Below are positions 45,638 to 54,699 of a DNA stretch of 64,000 bases, piece by piece. The notes beneath the pieces were generated by a model. The model had not been told where the DNA came from. It saw only the letters and a program-made list of their open reading frames with translations, and did no database searches. This DNA comes from Dickeya oryzae. Lineage in GTDB: Bacteria; Pseudomonadota; Gammaproteobacteria; Enterobacterales; Enterobacteriaceae. The position numbers and the translations under genes are program-made. The stretch covers positions 62,001 through 126,000 of the forward strand of contig NZ_SULL01000016.1 of assembly GCF_009372235.1 (NCBI RefSeq). Direction: 5' to 3'. The number at the start of each line of letters is the position of its first letter. Positions within the stretch are counted from its first letter, which is position 1.

Positions 45638-46267
45638 TCAGACGTAAAGCGAACGCACTATCAGGAAATGGCCGCCAAAGTAACAGATAGCCATTAATGC
45701 CTGATAGGCGCGGAAGCTAACGCGAAAGTGATTCACCAGCCAGATGGCGTGGCCGACGAATAGCAGCAGCGTACCTGCCAGTAACGAGAAGTTGGCGGCG
45801 TTGCCCAGCGAAAAATAGTGCTCCCCGGCAACCCATGCCATGAAGGCGGTCACCAACACCAGTGCGGTGACTATCAGACGCTCGGCTTTCAGCCGTGACC
45901 ATAGCAGTGCCAGGAGCAACGCCGAGAACAGTATCAGCGCCAGTGGTAACGGCCAGAACAAGCCCAGCGAAGGCTGAACGGCGAAAAAGCTGATGGTATA
46001 GAGCACATGCGCGGCCAGATAGGCGGCCAGCGCGAACTGTAATTTCTCACCTGAAAGCTGTAACAGCGCGTCACCTATCAGGGTGGCGGCCAGCCCCAGC
46101 ACAACCAGATAACCGGGGATACCGAGTTGTGGTGTCTGCCAGACCATCAGCATCATCAACAGCAGGGTGAGCGGTTTAAACAACCAGCGCTGCCAGACTG
46201 GGCCTCGATAGCTGGCATCGACATACAACCAGCCAGAAAAAAGTACGGCAATAAAAGACCAGAGCAT
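45638..46267 (-). CDS. yhhN: YhhN-family membrane protein (lysoplasmalogenase-like)
   Basis: The 209-residue protein matches E. coli YhhN (208) from MLWSFIAVLFSGWLYVDASYRGP to the end GGHFLIVRSLYV. It has about seven or eight helices and the TMEM86/YhhN fold, whose vertebrate relatives hydrolyse lysoplasmalogen; the bacterial role is uncertain. AGGA lies six bases before the start at 46267. It converges with tusA. Confidence 0.92.
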   Translation of the reverse strand: MLWSFIAVLFSGWLYVDASYRGPVWQRWLFKPLTLLLMMLMVWQTPQLGIPGYLVVLGLAATLIGDALLQLSGEKLQFALAAYLAAHVLYTISFFAVQPSLGLFWPLPLALILFSALLLALLWSRLKAERLIVTALVLVTAFMAWVAGEHYFSLGNAANFSLLAGTLLLFVGHAIWLVNHFRVSFRAYQALMAICYFGGHFLIVRSLYV

Positions 46268-46565
46268 AGGGTGTCCTTTAATCGGGTGAATAAGGCGCCG
46301 TCCTGTCGTGTCGCGAAAGTCGGCGTGTTCGCTTTTTATTGGCCTGCCCGGCAGTGTGGTCACGCCAACAGGTGTTGCCTGTCTGAGTCATGCTAAGTCA
46401 ACGTGTTGTTACCTAAGTATAGGTAGAACCTGATAATGGGCGGTGCACTTCACGGCCTCGACCGGTGTACCGGTGGAGAGGCGTCAGGCTTCATGCTATG
46501 TTAGCGGCCAGTTTTTGTGACGGAATGATGATACCCGACAACCAGCCGGGGGAGACGAACTTTTA

Positions 46566-46892
46566 ATGAGCAATGAACCCGTACTTTACCGTATCCAGTT
46601 CATGAATAATGGTAAGAACTATCAGCTGTATGTACGCGAGCTGGTGCAGAGCAATCTGTTCGGATTTATTGAAATTGCCGACTTCGTTTTCGATAACCAG
46701 TCTGCGGTACTGGTTGATCCCACCACGGAAAAGCTGAAAACGGAGTTTGCCGGTGTGGGCCGCAGCTATATCCCGCTTCAGGCGGTTATCCGTATTGATG
46801 CGGTGACCGGGCGTGATCGCGATAGTGCGCGTATTTCAGACCTGGGCGATAACGTTACCCATTTCCCTTATTTGCCCGGTAAAAAAACCTAA
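46566..46892 (+). CDS. DUF1820 family protein
   Basis: The 108-residue soluble protein (YRIQFMNNGKNYQLYVRELV, LFGFIEIADFVF, LVDPTTEKLKTEF, YIPLQAVIRID) fits the DUF1820 family of gamma-proteobacteria. No signal peptide, membrane segment or catalytic motif is evident. The upstream GGGGGAGACG could serve as ribosome site. E. coli has other genes at this position, so it is a difference from that genome. The function is unknown. Confidence 0.8.
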   Translation: MSNEPVLYRIQFMNNGKNYQLYVRELVQSNLFGFIEIADFVFDNQSAVLVDPTTEKLKTEFAGVGRSYIPLQAVIRIDAVTGRDRDSARISDLGDNVTHFPYLPGKKT

Positions 46893-46899
46893 GCTATCC

Positions 46900-46920
46900 G
46901 GTGGCGCGTGGCGCGCCACC
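46900..46920. terminator. Hairpin between the DUF1820 gene and yhhL
   Basis: GGTGGCGCG (46900-46908) and CGCGCCACC (46912-46920) form a perfect 9-bp stem with a three-base loop, serving the convergent genes. The T run is short on the plus strand. Confidence 0.65.
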
Positions 46921-46947
46921 GTTTCCCTGCTGATAGGCGGTTGGCCG

Positions 46948-47235
46948 TTAGCGTTTTTTACGCGGCGGCACGGGTTGTTTGCGCTGCCAGTCCAGTAATT
47001 CGAATACCCCAAACAGAAAGATGCGCAACTGCAACATCCCGCTGAGCGGCGGGGCGTCTTTGGGTTGACTGGCTTTGAGCAGCAGAAATTGCACGCCGTG
47101 CATCAACAGCATGAATCCCATCGCCAGCACCATGAAAATATTCAGCGGGCGGGGAAAAGGATGAATCAGGTTCAGAATCAAGAATCCCCATATACCCAGC
47201 ATCAGCAGTCGGCCAAAGTTAATCCAAATGCTCAT
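46948..47235 (-). CDS. yhhL: YhhL-like DUF1145 membrane protein
   Basis: The 95-residue protein has two helices and matches E. coli YhhL in NFGRLLMLGIWGFLILNLIH and RIFLFGVFELLDWQRKQ. GGAGG is five bases before the start at 47235, inside the end of rsmD, and the two genes overlap by 17 bases as a coupled pair. The function is unknown. Confidence 0.9.
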   Translation of the reverse strand: MSIWINFGRLLMLGIWGFLILNLIHPFPRPLNIFMVLAMGFMLLMHGVQFLLLKASQPKDAPPLSGMLQLRIFLFGVFELLDWQRKQPVPPRKKR

Positions 47236-47842
47236 CGTTGCCTCCAGGCGTTGCGTCAGATGCGTGACGGATATAAAGACGATAGGAAACCTGTCCTGCG
47301 GTTTTTTCCCGGTGTAGCGACCAGCTGGGCGGAATAGCCAGCATGCGGTTTTCCGCCTCGGTTTCGATATAGATCCAGGCTTCTTCCGCCAGCCAGTCAC
47401 CGGCTTCCAACAGCCGCAGTGTGTCGTCTAACAGGCCACGACGAAATGGCGGGTCAAGAAACACCACATCGAAAGGAAGCGCCGACGACGGTTTAGCCAG
47501 CCATTGCAGCGTGTCGGTGTTCACCACCTCGGCGTTATCCGCACGCAGCAGTGCCAGGTTTTGCGTCAGCTGGCGTGCAACATTGCGCTCGGCTTCCAGC
47601 AGCGTGGCGTGGGCCGCGGCACGGGACAGCGCTTCCAGCCCCAACGCGCCGCTACCGGCAAAACAGTCCAGACAACGTGAGTGTGCAATCACCGGTGCGA
47701 GCCAGTTGAACAGGGTCTCGCGTACGCGGTCAGTGGTAGGGCGTAAACCGGGGCTGTCCGGCACGGGGAGTTTTCTGCCGCGCCATTGCCCGCCGATGAT
47801 GCGGATTTGGCCGGGTGCGGATGTCGCTTGATGTTTTGCCAT
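47219..47842 (-). CDS. rsmD: 16S rRNA (guanine966-N2)-methyltransferase RsmD
   Basis: The 207-residue enzyme has the SAM-binding motif LDCFAGSGALGLEAL and the catalytic DPPF of N2-guanine methyltransferases (VVFLDPPFRRG), with RIIGGQWRGRKLPVPDS at the start. The start at 47842 gives the family N-terminus; upstream frame to 48004 has no support. It is divergent from ftsY across a 297-base gap that shows no other feature, as in E. coli. Confidence 0.95.
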   Translation of the reverse strand: MAKHQATSAPGQIRIIGGQWRGRKLPVPDSPGLRPTTDRVRETLFNWLAPVIAHSRCLDCFAGSGALGLEALSRAAAHATLLEAERNVARQLTQNLALLRADNAEVVNTDTLQWLAKPSSALPFDVVFLDPPFRRGLLDDTLRLLEAGDWLAEEAWIYIETEAENRMLAIPPSWSLHREKTAGQVSYRLYIRHASDATPGGNDEHLD

Positions 47843-48139
47843 AACCTGTATTTTGCTGAAAAGGGTACCGACGGCTGCCCGTCGGATTTTGTGAGGCGTT
47901 ATTTTAACGGTGGCGGCCGGTGTAGCAAATGTAAAGATGCAGTTAATGGGAGGAAACGCGGAAAAATCCCCCAAATTCGTAGATTTGTCCGTTGTTTGAC
48001 ACACCTGGTTACGGAGATTGTCACTCTCCCCGGTGGTCCGGCGCGTGTTGCTGGCGTCGGGAAAGTGTTAAACTCGTTGTTTTATTGACTTCATTGGTTA
48101 TTGATCAGCCGCACTGGGTGGCAGGAGCGCAATTACACG

Positions 48140-49534
48140 ATGGCAAAAGAGAAAAAGCGCGGATTTTTTTCCTGGCTGGGATTAGGGCGTCAGGACGAAG
48201 AGCAAACCGAACAATCGCAACCGGTGCCGGAAGCGACACAGACCGCAGATCAGACTGCGGATGACGCAACGCCTGCGGCGGTGGCATCGGCACAGAATAT
48301 CAGTGAAACCGTACCCGAGCAGCTGGTACAAGACGGGGTGACAGCCGAAACGGCGCAAACGCCATCGCCAGATGCGCAACCGTTGGACACGGCAGTAGAA
48401 GCATCAACCGCAGCACCCGAACAACCGGGCATGACGCTGGCAGCCGATACGCCAGATGCTGGCGTAGAAGATGAGGTCGCCGTTGACGCCGACGCAGTAG
48501 ACGGCACCGAAACGCCAGATGACGTGCAAGTCGAGGAGCCAGCGGAACCCGAGCACGATACGGTGGCAGCGATGGCGGCACCGGTCGTGTCGCAAGAGCA
48601 GGAGCGCCCGACCAAAGAAGGCTTTTTTGCCCGCCTCAAGCGCAGCTTGATCAAGACCCGTCAGAATCTGGGTTCAGGATTTGTCGGTCTGTTTCGCGGT
48701 AAGAAAATTGATGACGATCTGTTTGATGAGCTGGAAGAACAACTGCTTATCGCCGATGTCGGGGTGGAAACCACCCGCAAAATTATCGCCCGTCTGACCG
48801 AACATGCCAGCCGCAAGCAACTGAAAGATGCCGAAGCACTGATCGCGTTGCTGAAAGCGGAAATGAGCGAGATTCTGGCGAAAGTGGATATGCCGCTGGC
48901 TATCGACAGCAAAACGCCATTCGTCATTTTGATGGTCGGCGTCAACGGGGTGGGTAAAACCACCACCATCGGCAAGCTGGCGCGTCAGTATCAGGCGCAA
49001 GGCAAATCGGTGATGCTGGCGGCGGGCGATACGTTCCGCGCGGCGGCAGTAGAGCAGTTACAGGTGTGGGGCCAGCGTAACAATGTCCCCGTCGTGGCGC
49101 AGCACACCGGTGCGGATTCCGCCTCGGTGATTTTCGATGCGTTGCAGGCCGCCAAAGCGCGTGGCGTCGATGTGCTGATTGCCGATACCGCCGGTCGTTT
49201 GCAAAACAAATCGCACCTGATGGAAGAACTGAAGAAAATTGTGCGCGTGATGAAGAAGCTGGATGAAGACGCACCGCACGAAGTGATGCTGACGCTGGAT
49301 GCCAGCACCGGTCAGAACGCGGTCAGCCAGGCCAAACTGTTTAACGAGGCGGTTGGGCTCAGTGGCATCACGTTGACTAAACTGGATGGCACCGCCAAGG
49401 GCGGCGTGATCTTCGCTATCGCCGATCAATTCGGCATTCCTATCCGCTACATCGGGGTGGGAGAGAGTATCGATGATTTAAGGCCGTTCAAGGCGGATGA
49501 TTTTATTGAAGCCTTGTTTGCCCGTGAGGATTAA
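48140..49534 (+). CDS. ftsY: Signal recognition particle receptor FtsY
   Basis: The 464-residue GTPase has an acidic, low-complexity A domain (about 10-155), then the N domain and G domain with GVNGVGKTTTIGKLA, DTFRAAA, DTAGR and TKLDGTAKGG. It docks SRP-bound ribosomes at the membrane. The start at 48140 gives MAKEKKRGFFSWL, the family N-terminus with its lipid-binding helix; AGGAG lies 13 bases upstream, an unusually long spacer. It opens the ftsYEX operon. Confidence 0.97.
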   Translation: MAKEKKRGFFSWLGLGRQDEEQTEQSQPVPEATQTADQTADDATPAAVASAQNISETVPEQLVQDGVTAETAQTPSPDAQPLDTAVEASTAAPEQPGMTLAADTPDAGVEDEVAVDADAVDGTETPDDVQVEEPAEPEHDTVAAMAAPVVSQEQERPTKEGFFARLKRSLIKTRQNLGSGFVGLFRGKKIDDDLFDELEEQLLIADVGVETTRKIIARLTEHASRKQLKDAEALIALLKAEMSEILAKVDMPLAIDSKTPFVILMVGVNGVGKTTTIGKLARQYQAQGKSVMLAAGDTFRAAAVEQLQVWGQRNNVPVVAQHTGADSASVIFDALQAAKARGVDVLIADTAGRLQNKSHLMEELKKIVRVMKKLDEDAPHEVMLTLDASTGQNAVSQAKLFNEAVGLSGITLTKLDGTAKGGVIFAIADQFGIPIRYIGVGESIDDLRPFKADDFIEALFARED

Positions 49535-49539
49535 AACGG

Positions 49540-50208
49540 ATGATTCGGTTTGAGCAGGTCAGTAAGGCGTACCTCGGTGGTCGCCAGGCGTTGCAGGGGG
49601 TGGATTTTCATATCCGCCCGGCTGAAATGGTATTTCTGACCGGTCACTCTGGTGCGGGGAAAAGTACCCTGCTGAAGCTGATTTGCGGGATTGAGCGCCC
49701 CAGCGCGGGCCACATCCTGTTTGGTGGCCACGATATCAGCCGCCTGAAAAAACGTGAGGTGCCGTTTTTGCGTCGGCAGATCGGTATGATCTTTCAGGAT
49801 CACCATTTGCTGATGGATCGCACGGTGTATGAAAACGTCGCTATGCCGCTGATTATCTCCGGTGCCAGCGCCGAGGATATCCGTCGCCGTGTGTCGGCGG
49901 CGCTGGATAAGGTCGGGCTGCTCGACAAGGCGCGCAGCTACCCGATTCAGCTCTCCGGCGGTGAACAACAGCGTGTCGGCATTGCCCGAGCGGTGGTGAA
50001 TAAACCTGCCGTACTGCTGGCGGACGAACCGACCGGCAACCTGGATGACGCGCTCTCCGAAGGCATTCTGCGCTTGTTTGAAGAGTTTAACCGCGTGGGC
50101 GTCACCGTGTTGATGGCAACGCATGATACCGGGCTTATCGCCCGTCGCCATTATCGGGTGCTGACGCTGGCGCAAGGTCGCATGCTGGGAGGTCACGATG
50201 GCGAATAA
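49540..50208 (+). CDS. ftsE: Cell division ATPase FtsE
   Basis: The 222-residue ATPase (E. coli: 222) has Walker [10 protein letters not shown], signature LSGGEQQR, Walker [12 protein letters not shown] and ATHDT. With FtsX it controls septal amidase activation through EnvC and helps divisome assembly. It begins 5 bases after ftsY, and its end overlaps ftsX by 11 bases. Confidence 0.97.
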   Translation: MIRFEQVSKAYLGGRQALQGVDFHIRPAEMVFLTGHSGAGKSTLLKLICGIERPSAGHILFGGHDISRLKKREVPFLRRQIGMIFQDHHLLMDRTVYENVAMPLIISGASAEDIRRRVSAALDKVGLLDKARSYPIQLSGGEQQRVGIARAVVNKPAVLLADEPTGNLDDALSEGILRLFEEFNRVGVTVLMATHDTGLIARRHYRVLTLAQGRMLGGHDGE

Positions 50209-51175
50209 TACCCGCACGCAGCGAACCGCCAACAACACCAAATCCAAGTCCCGTGCTTTGCAAGGTGGCTGGCAGGAACAGTGGCGGTACGCCTGGGCTA
50301 ACACCCTGAGCGATATGCTGCGTCAGCCGTTGGCTACGTTATTAACCATCATGGTGATCGCCATTTCACTGACACTGCCCAGCATCTGTTATCTGGTGTG
50401 GAAAAACGTCAGTCAGGCGGCGTCACAGTGGTATCCCACACCGCAATTGACGGTGTATCTGGACAAGTCGCTGGATGACAACGCCGCCGAAGCGGTGATT
50501 GGCAAAATCAAGGCGGAAGATGGCGTAGATAAGGTCAACTACCTGTCACGCAATGAAGCGATGGGCGAGTTCCGTAACTGGTCCGGTTTTGGCGGCGCGC
50601 TGGATATGCTGGAGGAAAATCCACTGCCGGCGGTGGCCATTGTCTCGCCGAAGCTGGGCTTCCAGTCTAACCAGACACTCACAACCTTGCGTGATCGTAT
50701 CGCCGCTACTCAAGGGGTGGATGAAGTGCGCATGGATGACAGCTGGTTCTCCCGTCTGGTGGCGTTGACTGGGCTGGTGGGTCAGGTGGCAGCGACGATA
50801 GGCATTCTGATGGTGGTGGCGGTCTTTTTGGTGATCGGCAACAGTGTGCGGCTCAGTATTTTCAGCCGTCGTGAAACCATCAATGTGATGAAGCTTATCG
50901 GTGCGACGGACGGCTTTATTCTGCGGCCGTTCCTGCATGGCGGTGCGCTGCTGGGATTTTGCGGCGCGGTATTGTCGCTAATCCTGTCGCAGGCGCTGGT
51001 CTGGAAGTTGTCAGGGGCAGCGGCACAGGTAGCAGCGGTATTCGGCACCACCTTCACGGTACGCGGGTTGGGCTGGGATGAAGCGCTACTGCTGATTCTG
51101 GTCGCGGCGATGATTGGCTGGCTGGCGGCCTGGCTGGCAACGGTACAACATTTACGCCGTTTTACACCGCAATAA
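50198..51175 (+). CDS. ftsX: Cell division membrane protein FtsX
   Basis: The 325-residue protein has a cytoplasmic N-tail, a first helix near residue 45-70, a periplasmic loop that binds EnvC, and three further helices in the C-terminal half with the FtsX-domain pattern ([27 protein letters not shown]). It is slightly shorter than E. coli FtsX (352) at the N-terminus. It completes the ftsYEX operon. Confidence 0.96.
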   Translation: MANNTRTQRTANNTKSKSRALQGGWQEQWRYAWANTLSDMLRQPLATLLTIMVIAISLTLPSICYLVWKNVSQAASQWYPTPQLTVYLDKSLDDNAAEAVIGKIKAEDGVDKVNYLSRNEAMGEFRNWSGFGGALDMLEENPLPAVAIVSPKLGFQSNQTLTTLRDRIAATQGVDEVRMDDSWFSRLVALTGLVGQVAATIGILMVVAVFLVIGNSVRLSIFSRRETINVMKLIGATDGFILRPFLHGGALLGFCGAVLSLILSQALVWKLSGAAAQVAAVFGTTFTVRGLGWDEALLLILVAAMIGWLAAWLATVQHLRRFTPQ

Positions 51176-51208
51176 CCTGTCTCGACGTCCAGCCTGATGG
51201 TTTTCTGG

Positions 51209-51214
51209 TATACT
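51209..51214 (+). promoter_or_regulatory. Candidate extended -10 promoter upstream of rpoH
   Basis: TATACT preceded by TGG gives an extended -10 (TGnTATACT). No good -35 is visible at 17 bases. It is placed where E. coli has the major sigma-70 promoter of rpoH, far upstream of the coding start. Confidence 0.5.
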
Positions 51215-51252
51215 CTTCCCCCGAAGTGCGTGACGCCCGGCGGGGGAAGTGT

Positions 51253-51303
51253 GTAACTAAGATTGTTAGTTAGCTAAGACCGTTAGTTAACTAAAGTTGT
51301 GAG
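51253..51303 (+). repeat. Three 17-bp tandem repeats in the rpoH leader region
   Basis: Units at 51253-51269, 51270-51286 and 51287-51303 follow the pattern TTAACTAAGATTGTTAG with a few substitutions each. The third starts with the palindromic junction TTAGTTAACTAA. The repeats lie between the upstream promoter and the sigma-E promoter. Confidence 0.85.
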
Positions 51304-51390
51304 TGAGAGCCTTCCTTTCTTCGCTGTTCGCCAGCCTGCCTTTCACCGTGCTGCCATCTTGATATGAAAAATAAGATGGTTAAAAATGGT

Positions 51391-51419
51391 GGAACTTGTG
51401 CAGCTTGTCACACTCTAAA
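51391..51419 (+). promoter_or_regulatory. Sigma-E (RpoE) promoter of rpoH
   Basis: GGAACTT (51391-51397), a 16-base spacer and TCTAAA (51414-51419) match the sigma-E consensus GGAACTT-N15/16-TCTAA almost perfectly. E. coli rpoH has such a promoter (P3) for transcription at lethal temperature and envelope stress. Confidence 0.85.
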
Positions 51420-51545
51420 CCGGTGGTAAGACCTAAATAGTGTTTAGGCGCAGCAAATCGATTTTTTAGGCACAGAAAGTGCAGCAATTACCGGTATGCT
51501 ATCCGATGATGTGCAACGTTATGAATGATTAATGAGAGGGGTGGA

Positions 51546-52403
51546 ATGACCAAAGATATGCAAACTTTCGCCTTAGTTCCCCAGGGCAGTCTGGAAGGGT
51601 ACATCCGTGCCGCCAATGCCTATCCGATGCTGACGGCAGACGAAGAGCGGGCGCTGGCTGAACGACTGCATTATCACGGGGATCTGGACGCCGCCAAGCA
51701 GTTGATTCTTTCGCACCTGCGTTTTGTTATTCATGTTGCCCGTAATTATTCAGGGTATGGCCTGCCGCAGGCGGACCTGATTCAGGAAGGCAACATCGGC
51801 CTGATGAAGGCGGTACGTCGCTTTAACCCGGATGTCGGTGTTCGTCTGGTGTCGTTTGCCGTGCACTGGATCAAGGCCGAAATTCACGAGTATGTCTTGC
51901 GCAACTGGCGTATCGTCAAAGTGGCGACCACCAAAGCGCAGCGTAAGCTGTTCTTCAACCTGCGTAAGACCAAGCAGCGTTTAGGCTGGTTCAATCAGGA
52001 TGAAGTGGAGCTGGTGGCGCGTGAGCTGGGTGTGACCAGCAAAGACGTCCGTGAAATGGAATCGCGTATGGCGGCGCAGGATATGACCTTTGATCCGTCG
52101 CCGGAAGATGATGCGCAGCCGGGCCAGCCGATGGCACCGATGCTCTACCTGCAGGATAAGTCGTCCGACTTTGCCGATGGCATCGAAGAGGACAACTGGG
52201 AAACCCATGCGGCAGACAAGTTGACCTATGCGCTGGAAGGGCTCGATGAGCGCAGCCAGCATATTATCCGTGCCCGCTGGCTGGACGATGATAATAAGTC
52301 CACGTTGCAGGAACTGGCGGATCATTACGGTGTGTCTGCTGAGCGTGTGCGTCAGCTAGAAAAGAACGCGATGAAGAAACTGCGAGCGGCTATCGAAGCA
52401 TAA
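51546..52403 (+). CDS. rpoH: Heat-shock sigma factor RpoH (sigma-32)
   Basis: The 285-residue sigma factor (E. coli: 284) has region 2 with [20 protein letters not shown] and the near-identical block [19 protein letters not shown]. The RpoH box QRKLFFNLR and region 4 with [20 protein letters not shown] follow. It directs RNA polymerase to heat-shock promoters, here including probably ibpA in the same window. ATG 51546 gives the family start; an upstream frame from 51525 is not used. Its 5' coding region is known in E. coli to fold into a thermosensor; the matching structure was not resolved by eye. Confidence 0.98.
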   Translation: MTKDMQTFALVPQGSLEGYIRAANAYPMLTADEERALAERLHYHGDLDAAKQLILSHLRFVIHVARNYSGYGLPQADLIQEGNIGLMKAVRRFNPDVGVRLVSFAVHWIKAEIHEYVLRNWRIVKVATTKAQRKLFFNLRKTKQRLGWFNQDEVELVARELGVTSKDVREMESRMAAQDMTFDPSPEDDAQPGQPMAPMLYLQDKSSDFADGIEEDNWETHAADKLTYALEGLDERSQHIIRARWLDDDNKSTLQELADHYGVSAERVRQLEKNAMKKLRAAIEA

Positions 52404-52433
52404 CGCCGTGCTATTCGCAGACGATTCAACGTC

Positions 52434-52560
52434 TATACCCAAAATAATTCGAGTTGCAGGAAGGCGGCAAGAGAGTGAATCCCGATGAGCTTACTCAGGT
52501 AAGTGATTCGGGTGAGCGAACGCAGCCAACACACCTGCAACTTGAAGTATGATGGGTATA
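52434..52560 (+). repeat. Canonical ERIC element, 127 bp
   Basis: The element runs from TATACCC (52434-52440) to GGGTATA (52554-52560), exactly 127 bp. Its core GAGTGAATCCCGATGAGCTT and AGGTAAGTGATTCGGGTGAG matches the ERIC consensus. It is inserted between the rpoH stop and the rpoH terminator, so the rpoH mRNA 3' end carries the long ERIC hairpin. Confidence 0.92.
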
Positions 52561-52561
52561 A

Positions 52562-52600
52562 ACGACCGGGATAGTTCAAACTACCCGGTCGTTTTGTTTT
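52562..52600 (+). terminator. Terminator after rpoH
   Basis: ACGACCGGG-TAGTT pairs with AACTA-CCCGGTCGT, with one bulged A, then TTTTGTTTT. It is separated from rpoH by the ERIC element. Confidence 0.88.
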
Positions 52601-52638
52601 ATACCCGTATACCTGCAACCTGGATTATTTAGGGTATA
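52600..52638 (+). repeat. 39-bp mini-ERIC (ends only)
   Basis: TATACCCGTAT at the left and GGATTATTTAGGGTATA at the right are ERIC ends joined with CCTGCAA between them; about 88 bp of interior are missing. It lies directly beyond the rpoH terminator, 40 bases from the full ERIC. Confidence 0.7.
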
Positions 52639-52685
52639 CACGCCAGGCTTTTTATCACGGGCACGCCACTACTTTCCTTCCTTGT

Positions 52686-53105
52686 TCACTTCCCTTCCTG
52701 ATTGACAATATATTCCCAGCCGCCGGATACCGGATAGAAACCGCAGGATTGCATAAACTTATCCATCACGGCTTCACTGACCAGGGCATGGTCGGCGGCG
52801 TCCAGCCACCACTCTTTCACGTCAGGGCAGGCTTTTAGTACCTCTTCGAGCAGATACTTGCCGACACCATGCCGCCGGGTGGAGGTTCTGACTTGCAGGT
52901 CGGTTAACTCTGCGCTGTCGCTGTTGGTATCGATTTCGACAATCACCCCGGCCAGCAGGTGGTCGTTGAAGCGGGCGGCAAACAGGCGGTGATCATGGTT
53001 CAGGTCGCGCTCCAGTGCGTCGAAATTCTGGTGTGGCCAAATGAAAGCCAGGTCATGCCTGTCCTGTTCGCTGATTTTTGTGAGGCGTTCAACCGAGAGT
53101 CTCAT
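52686..53105 (-). CDS. panM: PanM (PanZ), activator of aspartate decarboxylase maturation
   Basis: The 139-residue GNAT-fold protein matches E. coli PanZ/PanM (127): LTKISEQDRHDLAFIWP, RLFAARFNDHLLAGV, and the acetyl-CoA loop TRRHGVGKYLLEEVLKACP. It promotes self-cleavage of PanD and feeds back on pantothenate synthesis via CoA. The position between rpoH and livK equals that in E. coli. The start at 53105 has AGGAG-like bases upstream (CAGGAGTACCCGCG). Confidence 0.9.
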   Translation of the reverse strand: MRLSVERLTKISEQDRHDLAFIWPHQNFDALERDLNHDHRLFAARFNDHLLAGVIVEIDTNSDSAELTDLQVRTSTRRHGVGKYLLEEVLKACPDVKEWWLDAADHALVSEAVMDKFMQSCGFYPVSGGWEYIVNQEGK

Positions 53106-53508
53106 ACGCGGGTACTCCTGTTGATTCTTAAGAATATTGTAGTGATCCTGTAGAAAAAGGGTTGTGTAACTTTTTCTGTACGGTTAACAGGGGAAAAGGT
53201 TTTCCCGGCATTAATTTTTCGAGTAATTAATCATTCTTTGGTGTTAAAACCAGCATAACTGACTATTAATAAAGCAAAACTCAAATTTTAAAGGTGATAT
53301 TTTATGCTGTTCGCACCGTGTTTTACTGAGAATTACAGTTGATTTACAGCATAAAACTCCTGTTTAATATTATGAATAATAAAGCCTTATTACAAACTAT
53401 TGCTTATAGTAGAGTCTAACTCGTTATTCCGTATGAAAAAGTGCGAACAATAACGGTTAACGACAATAATTATAGCAATATCCAAAAATGACAGATGGGG
53501 TAAAACGG
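53106..53508 (+). other. AT-rich region upstream of livK
   Basis: This 403-base region holds the livK and panM promoters. An inverted repeat TTTTATGCTGT (53300-53310) and ACAGCATAAAA (53346-53356) is exact. Another, TGTTCGCAC (53308-53316) and GTGCGAACA (53441-53449), overlaps its first arm. They may be Lrp or other regulator sites, since liv genes of E. coli are Lrp-controlled. No gene is seen. Confidence 0.55.
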
Positions 53509-54621
53509 ATGAAATTAAGCAAAGGTAACGCATTACTGGTGGGGTGCCTGGCAGCGGCAATGAGCCATGCGGTAAACGCGGCGGATATCAAAGTCGCGAT
53601 CGTCGGTGCCATGTCTGGCCCGGTAGCGCAGTACGGTGATATGGAGTTTACCGGTGCGCGTCAGGCTATTGCCGACATTAACGCCAAAGGCGGCGTGAAC
53701 GGTAACAAACTGGTGGGTGTGGAATTCGATGACGCGTGCGACCCGAAACAGGCCGTTGCTGTCGCCAACAAGGTGATTAACGAAGGTATTCACTATGTGA
53801 TTGGTCACCTGTGTTCGTCGTCCACTCAGCCTGCATCTGACATTTACGAAGATGAAGGCGTGCTGATGATTACACCGGCTGCGACCGCACCGGACCTGAC
53901 CACCCGTGGCTACAAGCTGATTATGCGTACCACCGGTCTGGATTCCGATCAGGGGCCGACCGCCGCGAAATATATTCTGGAGCACGTTAAACCGCAGCGC
54001 ATCGCCGTGGTGCACGACAAACAGCAGTATGGCGAAGGCCTGGCTCGTGCCGTGCAGGATAGCCTGAAAAAAGCCAATGCGAATGTGGTGCTGTTCGAAG
54101 GGATCACCGCCGGGGATAAAGACTTCTCCACGCTGGTGGCGCGCCTGAAGAAAGAAAACGTCGATTTTGTCTACTTTGGCGGTTACTACCCGGAAATGGG
54201 GCAGATCTTACGCCAGGCTCGTGCCGCTGGCCTAACGACCAAGTTTATGGGCCCGGAAGGTGTGGGTAACTCGTCGCTGTCCAACATCGCGGGCGAAGCC
54301 TCTCAAGGCATGTTGGTCACCTTGCCTAAGCGTTATGACCAGGTGCCGACCAACCAGCCGATCGTTGACGCGCTGAAAGCCAAAAAACTGGATCCGACCG
54401 GTCCGTTCGTGTGGACGACCTATGCCGCGTTGCAGTCGCTGAGTACGGCAATGCAGCGTACTGGCAGCACCGAGCCTGCCAAGCTGGCCGCTGACCTGAA
54501 AGCCAAGTCGGTAGACACGGTGATGGGCCCGCTGAGCTGGGACGAAAAAGGCGACCTGAAAGGGTTTGAATTTGGCGTATTCGAGTGGCACGCAGACGGT
54601 ACTTCCTCTCCGGCGAAGTAA
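53509..54621 (+). CDS. livK: Branched-chain amino acid-binding protein LivK
   Basis: The 370-residue periplasmic protein has a signal peptide ending near VNA (residue 24), then [20 protein letters not shown]. The disulfide pair is visible at DACDPKQ and HLCSSSTQP, and the ligand loop [10 protein letters not shown] follows. E. coli has LivJ (Leu/Ile/Val) and LivK (Leu); only one binding protein gene is here, so specificity is open. ATG 53509 follows GGGG; the longer frame from 53488 is not used. A hairpin separates it from livH, favouring higher expression of the binding protein. Confidence 0.95.
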   Translation: MKLSKGNALLVGCLAAAMSHAVNAADIKVAIVGAMSGPVAQYGDMEFTGARQAIADINAKGGVNGNKLVGVEFDDACDPKQAVAVANKVINEGIHYVIGHLCSSSTQPASDIYEDEGVLMITPAATAPDLTTRGYKLIMRTTGLDSDQGPTAAKYILEHVKPQRIAVVHDKQQYGEGLARAVQDSLKKANANVVLFEGITAGDKDFSTLVARLKKENVDFVYFGGYYPEMGQILRQARAAGLTTKFMGPEGVGNSSLSNIAGEASQGMLVTLPKRYDQVPTNQPIVDALKAKKLDPTGPFVWTTYAALQSLSTAMQRTGSTEPAKLAADLKAKSVDTVMGPLSWDEKGDLKGFEFGVFEWHADGTSSPAK

Positions 54622-54653
54622 TTAACCGAACCCGTATTACTCCCAATACCGAT

Positions 54654-54681
54654 GCCCCCTCAGTAGTCAGGCTGCGGGGGC
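54654..54681 (+). terminator. Attenuator-like hairpin between livK and livH
   Basis: GCCCCC-CAG (54654 onward) pairs with CTG-GGGGGC (ending 54681), no T tract. It probably protects the livK message and reduces readthrough to the permease genes. Confidence 0.6.
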
Positions 54682-54699
54682 AATGTCTAAGGTTAAGGT

